Source: Emydura subglobosa (taxonomy: Eukaryota > Chordata > Testudines > Chelidae). From it: DNA of 64,000 bases. Shown here one piece after another: positions 1 to 10,924 of this stretch (positions are counted from its first letter, which is position 1; every line of letters begins with the position of its first letter). Where the stretch lies: contig ML679966.1 of NCBI GenBank assembly GCA_007922225.1, positions 51,051,583 through 51,115,582 of the forward strand, given 5' to 3'. Made by a program: the position numbers and the translations under genes. A model generated the notes under the pieces. It searched no databases and was not told where the DNA came from. It saw only the letters and a list, made by a program, of their open reading frames with translations.

Positions 1-34
1 TCTTAGCACTACCTTAATAAACATTAATATAATG

Positions 35-64
35 TTAATTATAATTATATGTTGTTATAATTAA
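35..64. repeat. AT-rich 10-bp inverted repeat
   Basis: The arms ttaattataa (35-44) and ttataattaa (55-64) are exact reverse complements around a 10-nt loop, inside a nearly pure A+T stretch (about 12-80). In DNA this biased, such a hairpin can arise by chance. No function is claimed. Confidence 0.4.
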
Positions 65-243
65 TATAATAATAATTAATGAGGACCCATCTTATTTTAT
101 TACTAATCATCAACCTGTTTAAATTATAAATGCTGAGACTTATCTTTTGAGAACTATTATCTATTACAGAAATACAAATCAGAAAATGGATTTAACAACA
201 GCCAAGTCAATGAAAAATAGTTTATTCTAAAAAATACACAAGA

Positions 244-259
244 TTTTTTTTTTTTTTTT
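244..259. repeat. T16 homopolymer
   Basis: Sixteen consecutive T. It could be the antisense tail of a retroposed sequence, but no recognisable body follows on its right. It is a candidate length-variable site. Confidence 0.8.
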
Positions 260-329
260 GGCCAGACTAAGTCCAGGAATTCATGCCAAGGAATGTGTAT
301 TTGTAACAATAAAAAAAACATTTAGGTGG

Positions 330-405
330 AATTTCAAAAGTCCTTAAATGACTTAGGAGCCCAAGTCCCAGTGACTTACAAATTACTAAAGCTCTTTTGA
401 AAACG
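330..405. mobile_element. Short palindromic MITE ('ttttcaaaag...cttagg' family)
   Basis: The left side reads atttcaaaagtccttaaatg and the right side ends gctcttttgaaaac, so the ends are inverted copies of a tttcaaaag motif. A central cttaggagcccaagtccca segment belongs to the same sauropsid family. About 76 bp, no coding capacity. A sister copy lies at 43905-43988. Target duplications are not clear. Confidence 0.55.
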
Positions 406-675
406 TCACTCTTTTATCCGTTCAAGAACTGAAGAAAGGCTTCTATTCTCAGGTAAATAGAGGGTTGACTCTGAGAGAAAATAATACTATTTCTGAGTTG
501 GACATTCTGCTGAATAACTGAAAGAATTCAAATTGCTTGAGATTAGCAGTTCTAAATTAAATGAGCCAGAGTGAGTTTTAATTGTCTGTATCATTATTAT
601 TCAGTAATTCCCCTCAGAGGACATGGAAACATAGCATTTACACAGAAACTAATGGCTTGTTTTCTCACTTTAAGG

Positions 676-712
676 TCTTGATCCAAAGCCCATTGAAGTT
701 AATTGAAGGACT
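676..712. mobile_element. Half of a 'cccattgaagttaat' palindromic MITE
   Basis: The segment around gatccaaagcccattgaag matches the left arm of the short palindromic element also seen at 5736-5804. The right arm is missing or too diverged to see, so this is a truncated copy. Confidence 0.4.
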
Positions 713-720
713 TCTATTAA

Positions 721-2394
721 ATATAAAGGATGAGGGCTAAAATGCTTAGATGTTTTGCTTCTTAAACACATAAGGCCAGAATCTCTCTTGAGCCAAGATG
801 TGCTCAGCACAAGAGGGAAAAAAACAGTGAGGGCCAACTGTGGCTCTCCAATTATCAAACTGCTCCAAACCTGACATAAATTGGAGCTTATATAGGGTGC
901 TGTAATTTATGATAGCTGGATATGGTCCCTAAGAGACCAAAGTCCACTGATAATTGCTGCAGGGGAGCTCCTTTCCACTCCACCCTCTTTCCATCCATCA
1001 TGCCCATTCCCCTAACATGCTGTCTATGTTGTGAAAGGCAGGGAAGTCAGGACAGGAGCTGGCTCCATAGGCTTGATACCATTTGAGAATTCACCTTTGT
1101 CACATCAATGGCCACATAACATCCCTTTTGCACAACTGATGTAGAGGCTGAGAAACTGGGACAATATCTTTTGTTGGAAATATACTGCTAAGTAGAGTCA
1201 ACACTTCACACCCACACAGATGGTGGATATATGTGGAAGTCATATGAGAGGTTTGCAGATAGACTTCAGCTCATTTATCTTCTCTCTCTAAAATAAAGGA
1301 GCAGAGATCATTATGCTAAGTATTGTTTATTTAAAGGAAAAGAATGTGCATTCATATGAGTTGTTTTGGAGTTACAAATAAAAAATCAAAATGTTTTCAT
1401 AATGACCATCATGTTTTTAGTGTATTGCTAATATATTGCTCTGCTCAGATATGGCAAATGCCTTATGCAGACTTTGTTAGTTGCTGTTGCACTACAGCCA
1501 ATACCTTACATTCTTCTGTCACAGTGGCCTTTGAAGCTTATGGAATGTGGACCTCTATTCTGTGAGTGAGGATGCCCTGACCTCATGCAAATTCATTAGA
1601 GCTAACAAGATTTTCCACCACATTTAGAATGTTTCTGGAAAACAATAGGACAGATAAAAAGGATTAAATTAAGCGAAGCATAGAGGACATCAGATCTTCC
1701 CATGCTACACAAAGCAAAATGCCTTTACTTAATCATCTGATATAAATACACAGCAAAGAGTTTTATGGATAGATATTTTGAACTAGTGTGATCACTCATA
1801 CAGTAGGATGCAACTGTGAACAGCCCATTACCAAATAAACAGGAACATAATTAAACTTAAAGAATCACGTAGTTCAAACATAGATGCTTACAATGCAAAA
1901 TGCACGTATGCACTTACACAAACAGATTGTTGCATGTGTTAAATGGGCAAATGTGTTTCAATTGCTTGATTTGCATGTGCAAATGCATGTTTTGCATGAT
2001 GTAAGAGAGGCTGCTGTGATACTAAATTTGTCATCTAATTGAGAAAAAAATGCTATCATACCTATTTTTATCTTCAAGCACTTTACATAAAAGAGGGACT
2101 AGACTCCAGAAGGTAAGGGAAAAAACTGCAGTCTGGATCTTAGCATTGACTATGACAGGTGAAACATTTTCATTAATGAATGACTTTTTTCTAAAGGAAC
2201 AGGAGATTTGGTTAATAAGCACATTTCACAGGTGACAGTCCCCAGTAAATCCTACACTATGTATCTTCCCTGATTTCTTCACTGGTAATAGATCCCAATT
2301 AATTTTTTATTTTTATATCCCGGTTTCTAAAGGAAAACTATTTTCACTGATCTTGCTTCCAGGGGGCCATTAGTGGAACAAAGTACTAATCAGT
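721..2394. other. No gene seen; AT-rich unique-looking DNA
   Basis: I see no coding exon, RNA gene or clearly named repeat here. Open frames are short and show no protein family signature. A run around 1920-2000 repeats ttgcatgtg/gcaaatg words and may be an old foldback element. Confidence 0.5.
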
Positions 2395-2558
2395 GGCCAA
2401 GATTTTCAAAAGTGACTAGTGAATTCTGGGTGCCTGAATTTTGGGGTGCCAGTTTGTGCCATTTTAAGGGGCCTAATATTCAAAATATACTGAGCACCTG
2501 TCTTCTGGAAATCAGGCCTCTCTCAGACGTCTATTTGCCTCAGTTTTGAAAGTCTTGT
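2395..2558. mobile_element. Palindromic DNA-transposon remnant ('gattttcaaaagtgac' family)
   Basis: The left end ggccaagattttcaaaagtg is mirrored by the right end cagttttgaaagtcttg. Internal words (gggtgcctgaatttt, gagcacctgtcttctggaaa, atcaggcc) match a common sauropsid MITE with inverted terminal repeats. No transposase capacity at about 160 bp. The copy is diverged and I could not fix target duplications. Confidence 0.55.
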
Positions 2559-2611
2559 CTAACTTGAGTATGGTTAAAGAAAAATGGCCACTATGCAATA
2601 AGCCCGTAGGC

Positions 2612-2695
2612 CATAACTTCTTTGGGGCAGGAACCTGTATGCTAACAGATCAGTAAAATTCCATGCACACTAGTGGTGCTATATAAATAATTATA
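2612..2695 (+). mobile_element. MIR/L2-tail SINE fragment
   Basis: The sequence ctttggggcaggaacctgta followed by ggtgctatataaataatta has the 3' half layout of CORE/MIR-type SINEs (gctctttggggcaggga...gtgctatataaata). Only the tail is recognisable. The same type appears at 31683 (same strand) and 49022 (opposite strand). Confidence 0.5.
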
Positions 2696-3283
2696 CAATT
2701 TATTAAACACATACCTTATATTTATATACATATATAGAGAGAGATGTGATTTGAGCCATTGGTTGATGTGGATACAGATGAGCGTGACTAAACGTTTTTG
2801 TTAATGTCCTAGCTCCCCTTAGAAGTAAAATATACAAACCTGCCAAAACTTCATGACTTCCTGAGTAATCCATGACTTTAGAAATCAGCTCTTGGGTCAC
2901 GTACAGTATCTTTAATTTCTCCTGTTAAGTGCAGGCATAAATGTTTAATGGTCCCTGCCGATGGTGAAAAACACTGAAGGGAAATACAATCCCTGTGAAG
3001 ATGATGAAACTATTGAAGAATAGCCAAGCTAGATAATAAATAACATGAAAGAAAAACCCTGTTCTCTCATATTCCCTCAGAACTGTTCCATTTAGCTGTG
3101 TGTGGTGCTGGACATCAACTGGATTGGATACAGCAGCAAAACAGCAAACATGTTCGGCCAGTGTGGCCATAATTTTGAAATGTGTGTTGTGCGCAGACCT
3201 ATAGAGCTGCGTGGAGAAATCTAATTCCGTGTCATGGATGGTTTTGATATTTTAAAATTTGGCTTTGTTCCAATTCAAAGAGC

Positions 3284-3375
3284 TATGTGTAAGCTCAAAA
3301 GGTTGTCTCTCTCACCTATGGAAGTTGGTCCAATAAAAGATATTACCTCATCTACCTTGTCTCTACAAGGGTTAA
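3284..3375. mobile_element. Fragment of the 'gaagttggtccaataaaaga' interspersed repeat
   Basis: The stretch tgtctctctcacctatggaa then gttggtccaataaaagatat and tacctcatctaccttgtctc matches a high-copy repeat I associate with turtle genomes. I cannot assign its class with confidence; a non-LTR or Penelope-like retroelement 3' region is possible. Both boundaries are soft. Confidence 0.5.
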
Positions 3376-3689
3376 AAATACACATTTTCTTTCTAAGGAA
3401 AGACTCAACATAGACCAAGAAAGGAAACTGACTATATTTGGATATAGGAGTGAGAAATAACCTGTTCACGAATAGTTATAAGAACTGTACTGGTGTCTCC
3501 AAGGAGTAAGCTAGGGAACACACATGGGACTCCCTTTATTATTATAGGAATTAGAGCACAGATGGATCTCCCATGGCTTTGGGAGGCTAGGGTTTAGAGT
3601 GGGGATATGGTCACAGTTCCAACCTTTGTCAAGAGGAGATAGATAATGGACTAGTGACCTGGGTTGCAGCACTTAACTTTTAGGCACAT

Positions 3690-4785
3690 AGAAAATCACA
3701 GGAACACTACCGAAATTCCCAAAGCCTGAATTAGGCACCTAAGCTAATGAATGGGGAGAGATAGGTGCCTTATAAAACAGTTTACAATGCCAGCACACTA
3801 GGCAGGGAGCCACATAAGCTAGCTAATGGGAAAGGCTGACCATAGGGATATGTGCTAAATCCCACCTCTCTCATGGAGCTAGGTGCCTAAGTCTGGGCTA
3901 CAGAGATGCATCTGCTTGCAATCCACAAACTGGGGGAAGTTAGGTGATTTGGTTGCCTAAATTGCATGCGGGGCCTGAAACAAAAAGACGGGGGATGGGA
4001 GGAAGAAAGAGGACACCCCTTAAAACCTTTAACTAGTGGACAAGGTACTCATCTACAATATGAAAGGTCTCCCCAGTTCAAGTTCCCCTTTCCCTAATGA
4101 GGGAGAAGGGATTTGAAGGGTTCAGCCAGCTCTCCGGTGAGTGCCGTAGCCACTAAGCTATGAAATAGTCTGATGTGGGCTACCTCTATCTCTCTATAGC
4201 TGTTCCTCATTAATTAAATAATTGAACAATTAAATATTAATTGGGGGCAGTGACAGAGTTAGAATGACTTGATAGCCATGGGGTTCAAGCATGACCCTGA
4301 GCAGTAAGAGCGCCCTGCTCAAACCCTTTTTCGTGTCAAGAGAAGGCATGACTCCTATATCCTGGGTGAGTATGCTGGCCTAAAGTTTATAATGGAGGCC
4401 ATCTTTTCCCCCCGGCTGTTTTGTATGAACTCACCTGAGGGGCCCAAGAGGGTATGTGGTCCCTGGGCAAGCCTAATGGATCAGGCCCCCCAACACCCAT
4501 CGTTCCTGCTTTGTGAATTACTCTGAAGCAGAGGTTGGATATTGGCATTTGGACACCTATCATGAGACATCTCTGTTCAGTGTGCATGCTCAGGTGGAAG
4601 AGAGGCACCCAGCTGCCTGGAGTGAGGCTGCAGTGCACATACTCAGAGGCAAAAACTTAGGCACTGAATAAGTTTAGGTGCCCACACAATTAGGCAGCAA
4701 TTGAGTGGGAGTTTTGTGGATCACAGGGGAACCTAAAAGCAGGACTGAGGCACCCAAGTATGTGTGTGGATTGCACCCCCACTTC
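3690..4785. mobile_element. Degraded large non-autonomous DNA transposon, probably composite
   Basis: Repeated words ttaggcacctaa, taggtgcc, ggtgcctaagt and ttaggtgatttggttgccta lie in both orientations through about 1.1 kb. The middle contains gttcaagttcccctttccct and gtgccgtagccactaagcta, typical of a sauropsid element that also resembles 25198-25620. No transposase frame is visible. The outer limits are approximate and the region may hold two overlapping copies. Confidence 0.45.
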
Positions 4786-5436
4786 CTACACATCTGTCTC
4801 AAATTTCCCACTTCCTTGAGATCAGTTAACTCTAAATTGCAAAGTATCAATATGTGGTTCTGACTCTGAATGGAAACTCACAATAGAGTTCCCTGTCTAT
4901 TGTGTGACATTTTTCTATTTAGGGGACTATTTGACCCTCTAGGCCTTTGTGCAGGTGGAGGAATCCACCCCCATAGAACAACTCGTGAGACTGAGGGCCT
5001 AGACATGAACTGTTGGTATGCCAATGCTATAAAAATGGCTCTGACAAAATGTGGCACAATACATGTCACAGATCTATGCATCCACAACTCTCTCTCAGAT
5101 GGCAGGAGTTACACTATAAAGGCATAGGCTGGAAGCCTTCCGATTTGTATTAGAAACAGAATCTGTTAACTTCCTAAAAGGAAATACCGTATGTAGACTT
5201 ACCCAGTGAGTGACTTTCAGCAAAAATACTAAGCTAATATAATCAAAAACATTTAGCTATAACTTTTGCAGTGCTCATTGATAGTACATATTCTCCATCT
5301 CTAAATGTGTTTTGGATTTATTTAAGTTTTGCAATAATTGGACCTGGTTTTAATTGTGCCACTACAACAACGAGTTGTTTTACTGCCCTAGAGAACTGTT
5401 AAAGAAATGTGGTTGAATAGCTGAGTTTAAACACTG

Positions 5437-5461
5437 AAAAAAATAAAATAAAATAAAATAA
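5437..5461. repeat. (AAAAT)n microsatellite
   Basis: Pentamer AAAAT repeated about four to five times after an A7 run, ending before attgtttaat. Simple low-complexity DNA. Confidence 0.85.
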
Positions 5462-5735
5462 TTGTTTAATTGTTTCTTTACTAAACAAAGTCCAAATCTT
5501 GTCCATGGCCATAGACGGGTCTTACCCATTAACATTTCTGTGGCTGTGCTGTAGAAAGGGATTCAGGAGTTGGGTTTCCTGTACTGGGGCTCCATATTTT
5601 CTGTGCACCAGGTGGCTCTCTAAAGGGTTTCCTTTTTCATACAGGGAAGTTGAGGAGATGCTGGGAAAGAGCAGGAGGTTTATCCCAATCCCATGAAGAC
5701 CCATAACTTGCCTGTCAAGCTGCACGCTAAAGTCC

Positions 5736-5804
5736 CAGTTTGAAGCCCATTGAAGTTAATGGAACAACTCCCATTGACCACAGTGGATTTTGGGTCAAGC
5801 CCTA
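5736..5804. mobile_element. Short palindromic MITE ('gcccattgaagttaatgg')
   Basis: gcccattgaagttaatgga on the left pairs with actcccattgaccacagtgg on the right, and the outer ends tttgaagccc/gggtcaagccc are also mirrored. About 69 bp, no coding capacity. The same family supplies pieces at 676, 17937 and 28381. Confidence 0.55.
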
Positions 5805-8289
5805 GGTAGAGGATTTGGCCTTATGTGGTCTTCATAAAACCATTAAGCATTTGGAAGAAAGTAGTCCTGCTTTATGAATAATCTTAAAAAAGAATGAAAA
5901 GTCCCACAATCCTGTGAGTACTGTACTTAACTATTTGATGTTCCATTCAAAATACTAACCATGTCAGCTAATGAAACTTAAGGCAGCTTTAGAGTTCTAC
6001 TTTAGAACTTATTTGTGTTAAAACAGAGAAAAGACATGTTGGATATTTAATTTCATATTATGTGATTATTTTCTGGTATGCATCTTTGCACAATGCAATT
6101 CTTGAAAAACAAAACTAACTGGTCAGGAAATGATTTCTTTTCCCATGAAAAATGTCAACAAAAATGTGATCATTGTGCTGCACTACAACACCTCAAGTGC
6201 TGAGCCCACTGCATCCTCTAGTTCAATGGGCATTTGAGGAAATTTTCCCTTTCCCAAAATAAATAAGGGAAATTTAGTGCATAAGAGAGGACACTGGATG
6301 TGCAAGCAGTAAGTTCCTAAACAATACTAGATTCTCTGTCTTTGAAGCAGAATTCAGTTCAAGAAAGACTTGTCAGAAGCAGAGAAGAATTTAAATGCAA
6401 ATGGAAAATGAACAATTTCTTGTTGTTATTTACATGAAATGGACAATAGTCATGGAATTAAAAGTTATACAAATGCCTGTATTCAAAGAAAAATGGCTGA
6501 AATCTGTGCCTAATACAGTGGAGAATTTTGACCAGAAAATGCTGTCCTTAAATACAGCGTCAGCCATAAGGCTGCCAAGTTTAGTAATTTTATAGATTAT
6601 ATGCCAAATAAATGTGATTAGTTTCGTATAATTTAAAACTGTAATGAGGCAGCTTCCACTTCAGCTTTATAGAAAATGTTCCAAGTTTTATATCCATGAA
6701 TGGCCATTCTATGTTCATGTTAGTGTTTGACTTGCACTTTTTCTGATTTTGTGGCAGATTGCCCTGTTATGCACACATTAATCTGTGTAAATGAATTCTA
6801 TGTGTCTTTCAAGAAAAGCCCAGACAAAAGGCAGGTTATGCACTGTTTACACAAAATGTAAATTTTCATGTACATAGAATGTAAATTATTTATGAGAAAG
6901 TTCAAATACTTTGTTTGATATTAAAAAGTCAGCACTGTGGTTAAGCAACACTGAAAACAAAATTAGAAATGGGAAAAATACTATGGTAGAAGAGATACAA
7001 ATAGTGAAAAAGCTTTCATGAAATATGGTGCAGAAATGTTTACTAGTTCATTTGCCATGATTTTGCATCTTGAACATTCAATTTTTTTACACAAAATCTT
7101 ATGAGACTGGAAATTGAAGCAGATAAACAATTAAAAAAAGAATCGTGCTTGAAAATTTACACTTGTGAATTTTCTATCTGAAATGAAAGGGTTCACTAAA
7201 TTAGACCATGCTATTCTTATCAGGGGGATACACCAACACTATCTTGTATCTTTTCCCAAATGGCTAGATAGTGAAGAAAGTTCTGAAATCTTCAAATTAG
7301 GTATATTTTGTCAGAATCAACTTTTTCAGGTTAATTATTTGCTGAGATCCATTATTAGGTCAGCTTGTCCCATCAAACTTTTTCCCAACATGCCTTTCTG
7401 GAGGTTGGCCCTTAAAATTTGGCAGAGTCAAGCAGCTGTAACCTGGTATGGCCATTCTGCAACTGTCTGCTGTATATCCCTCACTTCCAGCTGGTAAGCA
7501 TTCTTAACTTCTGTTGTGTTTTTTCCCTTCTGCCTGTGATTCAAGTGGTAGAGCTTCTACTTCCTGTGGGATTCTATTCTGATATCTTCACTGTTAGGAA
7601 ATGTCTTTTGGTATTTCACCTAAATATTCCTTTGTTTAATTTTATCTCACTAATTCTAGCTATAACCCTAAGTGCCAACCAATGTAATTAATTTCTACTT
7701 GATATTTACATGCTTCAAATACTTGTACACAGTTACTTCATCCTCCCTTAGTAGTGTCTGGCCATGTTATATGTATCTAGTACATTTGAGCCTTTCTCAC
7801 AAAAGTTAGTTTGCTTAGCACTTGAGCCAATTTTTTTTTTTACACTGATAAGCCTTTGGGGGTGTAATAATAAGGAATGAGAGAGAGAGATCTTATTAGT
7901 CTATTAACAAATCCAATGTAACCCCTGCTAACTTTGTTCCTGAACTATGTGTTAAATTATAACTTTATACTAATAATCATCCATAAAAACAAAAAGGAGC
8001 TGCTGCTGCAGTGTCAAATGTTTGTACTGAAAGGTGTGATGGCTCATGTGTGTCATTTATTTCCTATTGTAAAATTGTATTTGCCTTAAATAAATAGTCC
8101 AGGATTTCTCAAAGGCTTTTGACTTGTAAAATAAAAGTTTTAGACATTATATTAACTACTAGAATTTTTCTGAATATCATTTTCTGAGGCAATGTGACAA
8201 TTTGGTGACAAAATAATGTGGTGCTATGCAAGAAACAGCGTGTGATTCCTAACTTGCTTCCTCACTCACTGGTAGACTGGGGAATCAGA
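5805..8289. other. No gene or named repeat seen
   Basis: AT-rich DNA with only short chance frames, including two overlapping ones at 7165-7691 without protein signatures. Homopolymer runs such as T10 near 7831 are present. Nothing supports an exon here. Confidence 0.5.
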
Positions 8290-8385
8290 GCTCAGTGAAA
8301 ACACCTTACTTAATATCATGTTCCTCTGTGCCCATTTCAGTTTCCCTATTTATCAAATAGGGGCAACGATATTTACTAAAGGCAA
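8290..8385 (+). mobile_element. MIR-type SINE fragment
   Basis: cctctgtgcccatttcagtt, tccctatttatcaaataggg and gcaacgatatttact follow the MIR core order (ctctgtgcctcagttt...catctgtaaaatgggg...ataatatttac). Sense orientation, diverged, both ends missing. Confidence 0.6.
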
Positions 8386-8916
8386 AACGTGAAAATATAC
8401 AGAATTTAGGATGTCTTCACCAGGAAGTGAAGCAGACAATTGAATTCCACATCCTGCCTGCTGAGTCCTCTTCTACAGTCTTGGCCACTTCTATGTGACT
8501 CCTCTATGACCTTCCCCATTTGGGATTTTGGGGGCCTATTCTTTCATTTGTGCTGCTTCATCTATCTGAAAGTTCCAATTTCTAGGCTACTGAAACATTT
8601 TTTTCTTTAAATCCCATCATAAAACCTACCTTTTCTTGGTAGCTTGACATATTCCCCCTTTCCCTCCCCCCTCTCTCTGAAGTGTTGTATAAAAATTATG
8701 TATAAAGTAAATTGTAGTTTATTTCCATTGGTATCGCAACCATAGATCCTGTGTGTTAGGTGGAATTGGGCTCCAAAATAAATGCACAACAGATGACGCG
8801 CACGATAACTGTATGAAAAAGTAATCCTCCCCTCTCTTAATCGTGGTAATAATGACTCATCCTGCGTTCATAAATGGGTTTGTTTCAGAGCTCCATGTGC
8901 AGCAAACAAGTGAATT

Positions 8917-9013
8917 ATTACCCATGACATTTTTTAAAAAAGAGATTACTGCAAATTTATTTTAAAACGTAATCCTATTCCTTAGTCATTGTGATTCATT
9001 ACCCATGACATTT
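8917..9013 (+). repeat. Two 16-bp direct repeats (attacccatgacattt)
   Basis: The 16-mer attacccatgacattt occurs at 8917-8932 and exactly again at 8998-9013, 81 bp apart. The DNA between is AT-rich and unassigned. It may be a local duplication or the flanks of an old insertion. Confidence 0.7.
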
Positions 9014-9024
9014 CAGTAAGAAAT

Positions 9025-9028
<4 letters not shown>

Positions 9029-9057
<29 letters not shown>
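9029..9057. repeat. (TA)n microsatellite
   Basis: Uninterrupted TA dinucleotides over 29 bp. Likely length-polymorphic and prone to cruciform or slippage. Confidence 0.95.
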
Positions 9058-9060
<3 letters not shown>

Positions 9061-10798
9061 CATTGATATGTATAATCAGTGTCAGACAAATACTGTATGT
9101 AGTGGGAGGAAACTAGGAGAATTTGGTGCGGTTGGCTGTTACATTCATTGTGCCAGATTATTTTTTCCATCTTTTGACCTTTCAGTGGAGAATTTTGAAA
9201 AAAATCAGCTAGATAAAACTTTGCATGAACAAATAAACTGAGAATAAGAAGTAGGCCAGATGTGTCAGCAGGCATTCAGAAAGGTTCATGTTTGCATTTC
9301 TTGAACCTGTATACAAATTTCAGGTAATATGGTTTCACACTGCCAGGAACTGAGGCTTTTGACTTTGTGAAGGAACAGAGGGGACATGCTTTTGAAGACA
9401 GGAGAGAACATATAAAAAATTCCTGTCACTTTCTAAAATAAATATGGAGAAAAGGACTGTGAAGTAGATAAAGAAGAAAACAGTGGAGAACAGGAAAAGA
9501 ATTTTAGAGGAGGAAGAGAGGTGCAATAACATATGAAGGTACAAGGCATGTCCCTGCTGGACATGAAGGGTAGTGTGTGGTCAGGTGTCCAGGATATACC
9601 AAGCTGTACATTACATACAAACACTGCCACAAAGATGTGAACTATTATGGTCCATGGAAGCATGTAAGGAACACAGCTATGTGACAGTGCCAAAAAAGGG
9701 TGTTTGAGGTGCAGGGTTCTCATGACATTAATGTTTTCATTATGAGCAGGTCTGTGTTTTTAAAGTTGTGGGGGCTGAAGAAAGATTTGGCCCAAATGAT
9801 TGCAGGTGGTTCTTAGTGAGGAAGGATTCTGAATCAGGAAATTCTTCCCATGCAAAATCATGTGATGTATTTGATATAAGGTTAAAGAACAGGTTTCCTC
9901 AAAATAATGAAATTAAGAATAATAATGTGTTAACCTAGACCATTGTTTGCTAGAGTCAGACACAGATTAAGATAATCTTTTTTAAAAAATTAAGGAGAAG
10001 GGATTCTTCCATCTGGATCAGGACCTAGACTAAAACACAGCCTCTCTGAGAAACCAACTGATATGACTTCTGTTGATCTGCCTCATCACATGGAGTAGGC
10101 CCAGTCAGTCTGGACTACAGGAAATATACCATATGACTTGCCCCATTTTATCATTTCTAGCCAATTTCAGCAGAGAAAAAAGGGAAATTTGAAGTTTTTC
10201 TTCCATGTGTAAAATATCTGCTTATGATAGGACAAATATAACCTCTCAGTGATACTCACTCCCTTCTAGAATCTCTTTTCAGATAGATGACCACAAACCC
10301 TGCTTTGGCTAATTATCACCATAAAGAATTTAAGAGAGAAGAGCTGGTCCATTTTCCTTAGAGTAGCATAATTTATGGCAAATTAACCAGATTCCTAAAG
10401 GATGTGGAGTTTTAAAATTGTTTAATGTTGATACTTTATAACTAGTGGATGCCTTCTGTAAAAGATCAGTCTAAGATGCTTAAAGATAGTTAGCAAATAA
10501 GCCATTTGCTAATGAACTTACTGCATCCATTTCAAATGCGGCTCCATACTAACACTAGGTGAAATGTGGCAGAAACTTTTTAGTGGAACATACCTGAAGA
10601 GTAAGTTGTATAGTTTCTAAGAGACAAACCAACTGGTGCTAGCCGTATGGTAGAAAATATAGGCAATTTGGATGGATGTGTTATGTTGAGGGATAGAAAG
10701 TGTGTATTTAAAGAAGTAAGTGGAAAATAAGAAGGAAGTTTGACATTTTTCAAGCCTCAGCTTTGATCAGGTTTAGTTCTGTGCTTATAAATAAAACC

Positions 10799-10820
10799 GG
10801 GGGGAGGGTGGGGGAGAGGG
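10799..10820 (+). other. G-rich run with quadruplex pattern
   Basis: Four G-runs (6, 3, 5 and 3 G) are separated by loops of one, one and three bases, which fits the G3+N1-7 quadruplex pattern. It sits just upstream of a palindromic MITE at 10844. Folding or function is not shown by the sequence alone. Confidence 0.7.
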
Positions 10821-10843
10821 TGATATTTAGAGTGGGAACCATG

Positions 10844-10924
10844 GGCCAAATTCTCATGTTACTCCTACATGAACCCATTGACTTGAATAGTATTGCCTCA
10901 AGTAACTCAGCAGAGATCCTGGTC
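10844..10924. mobile_element. Short palindromic MITE ('gggccaaattctcatgttac')
   Basis: Left end gggccaaattctcatgttac and right end aagtaactcagcagagatcc are diverged inverted copies around a central acccattgacttgaatag. This is the familiar 'cccattgactt' class of sauropsid MITEs. Confidence 0.45.
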
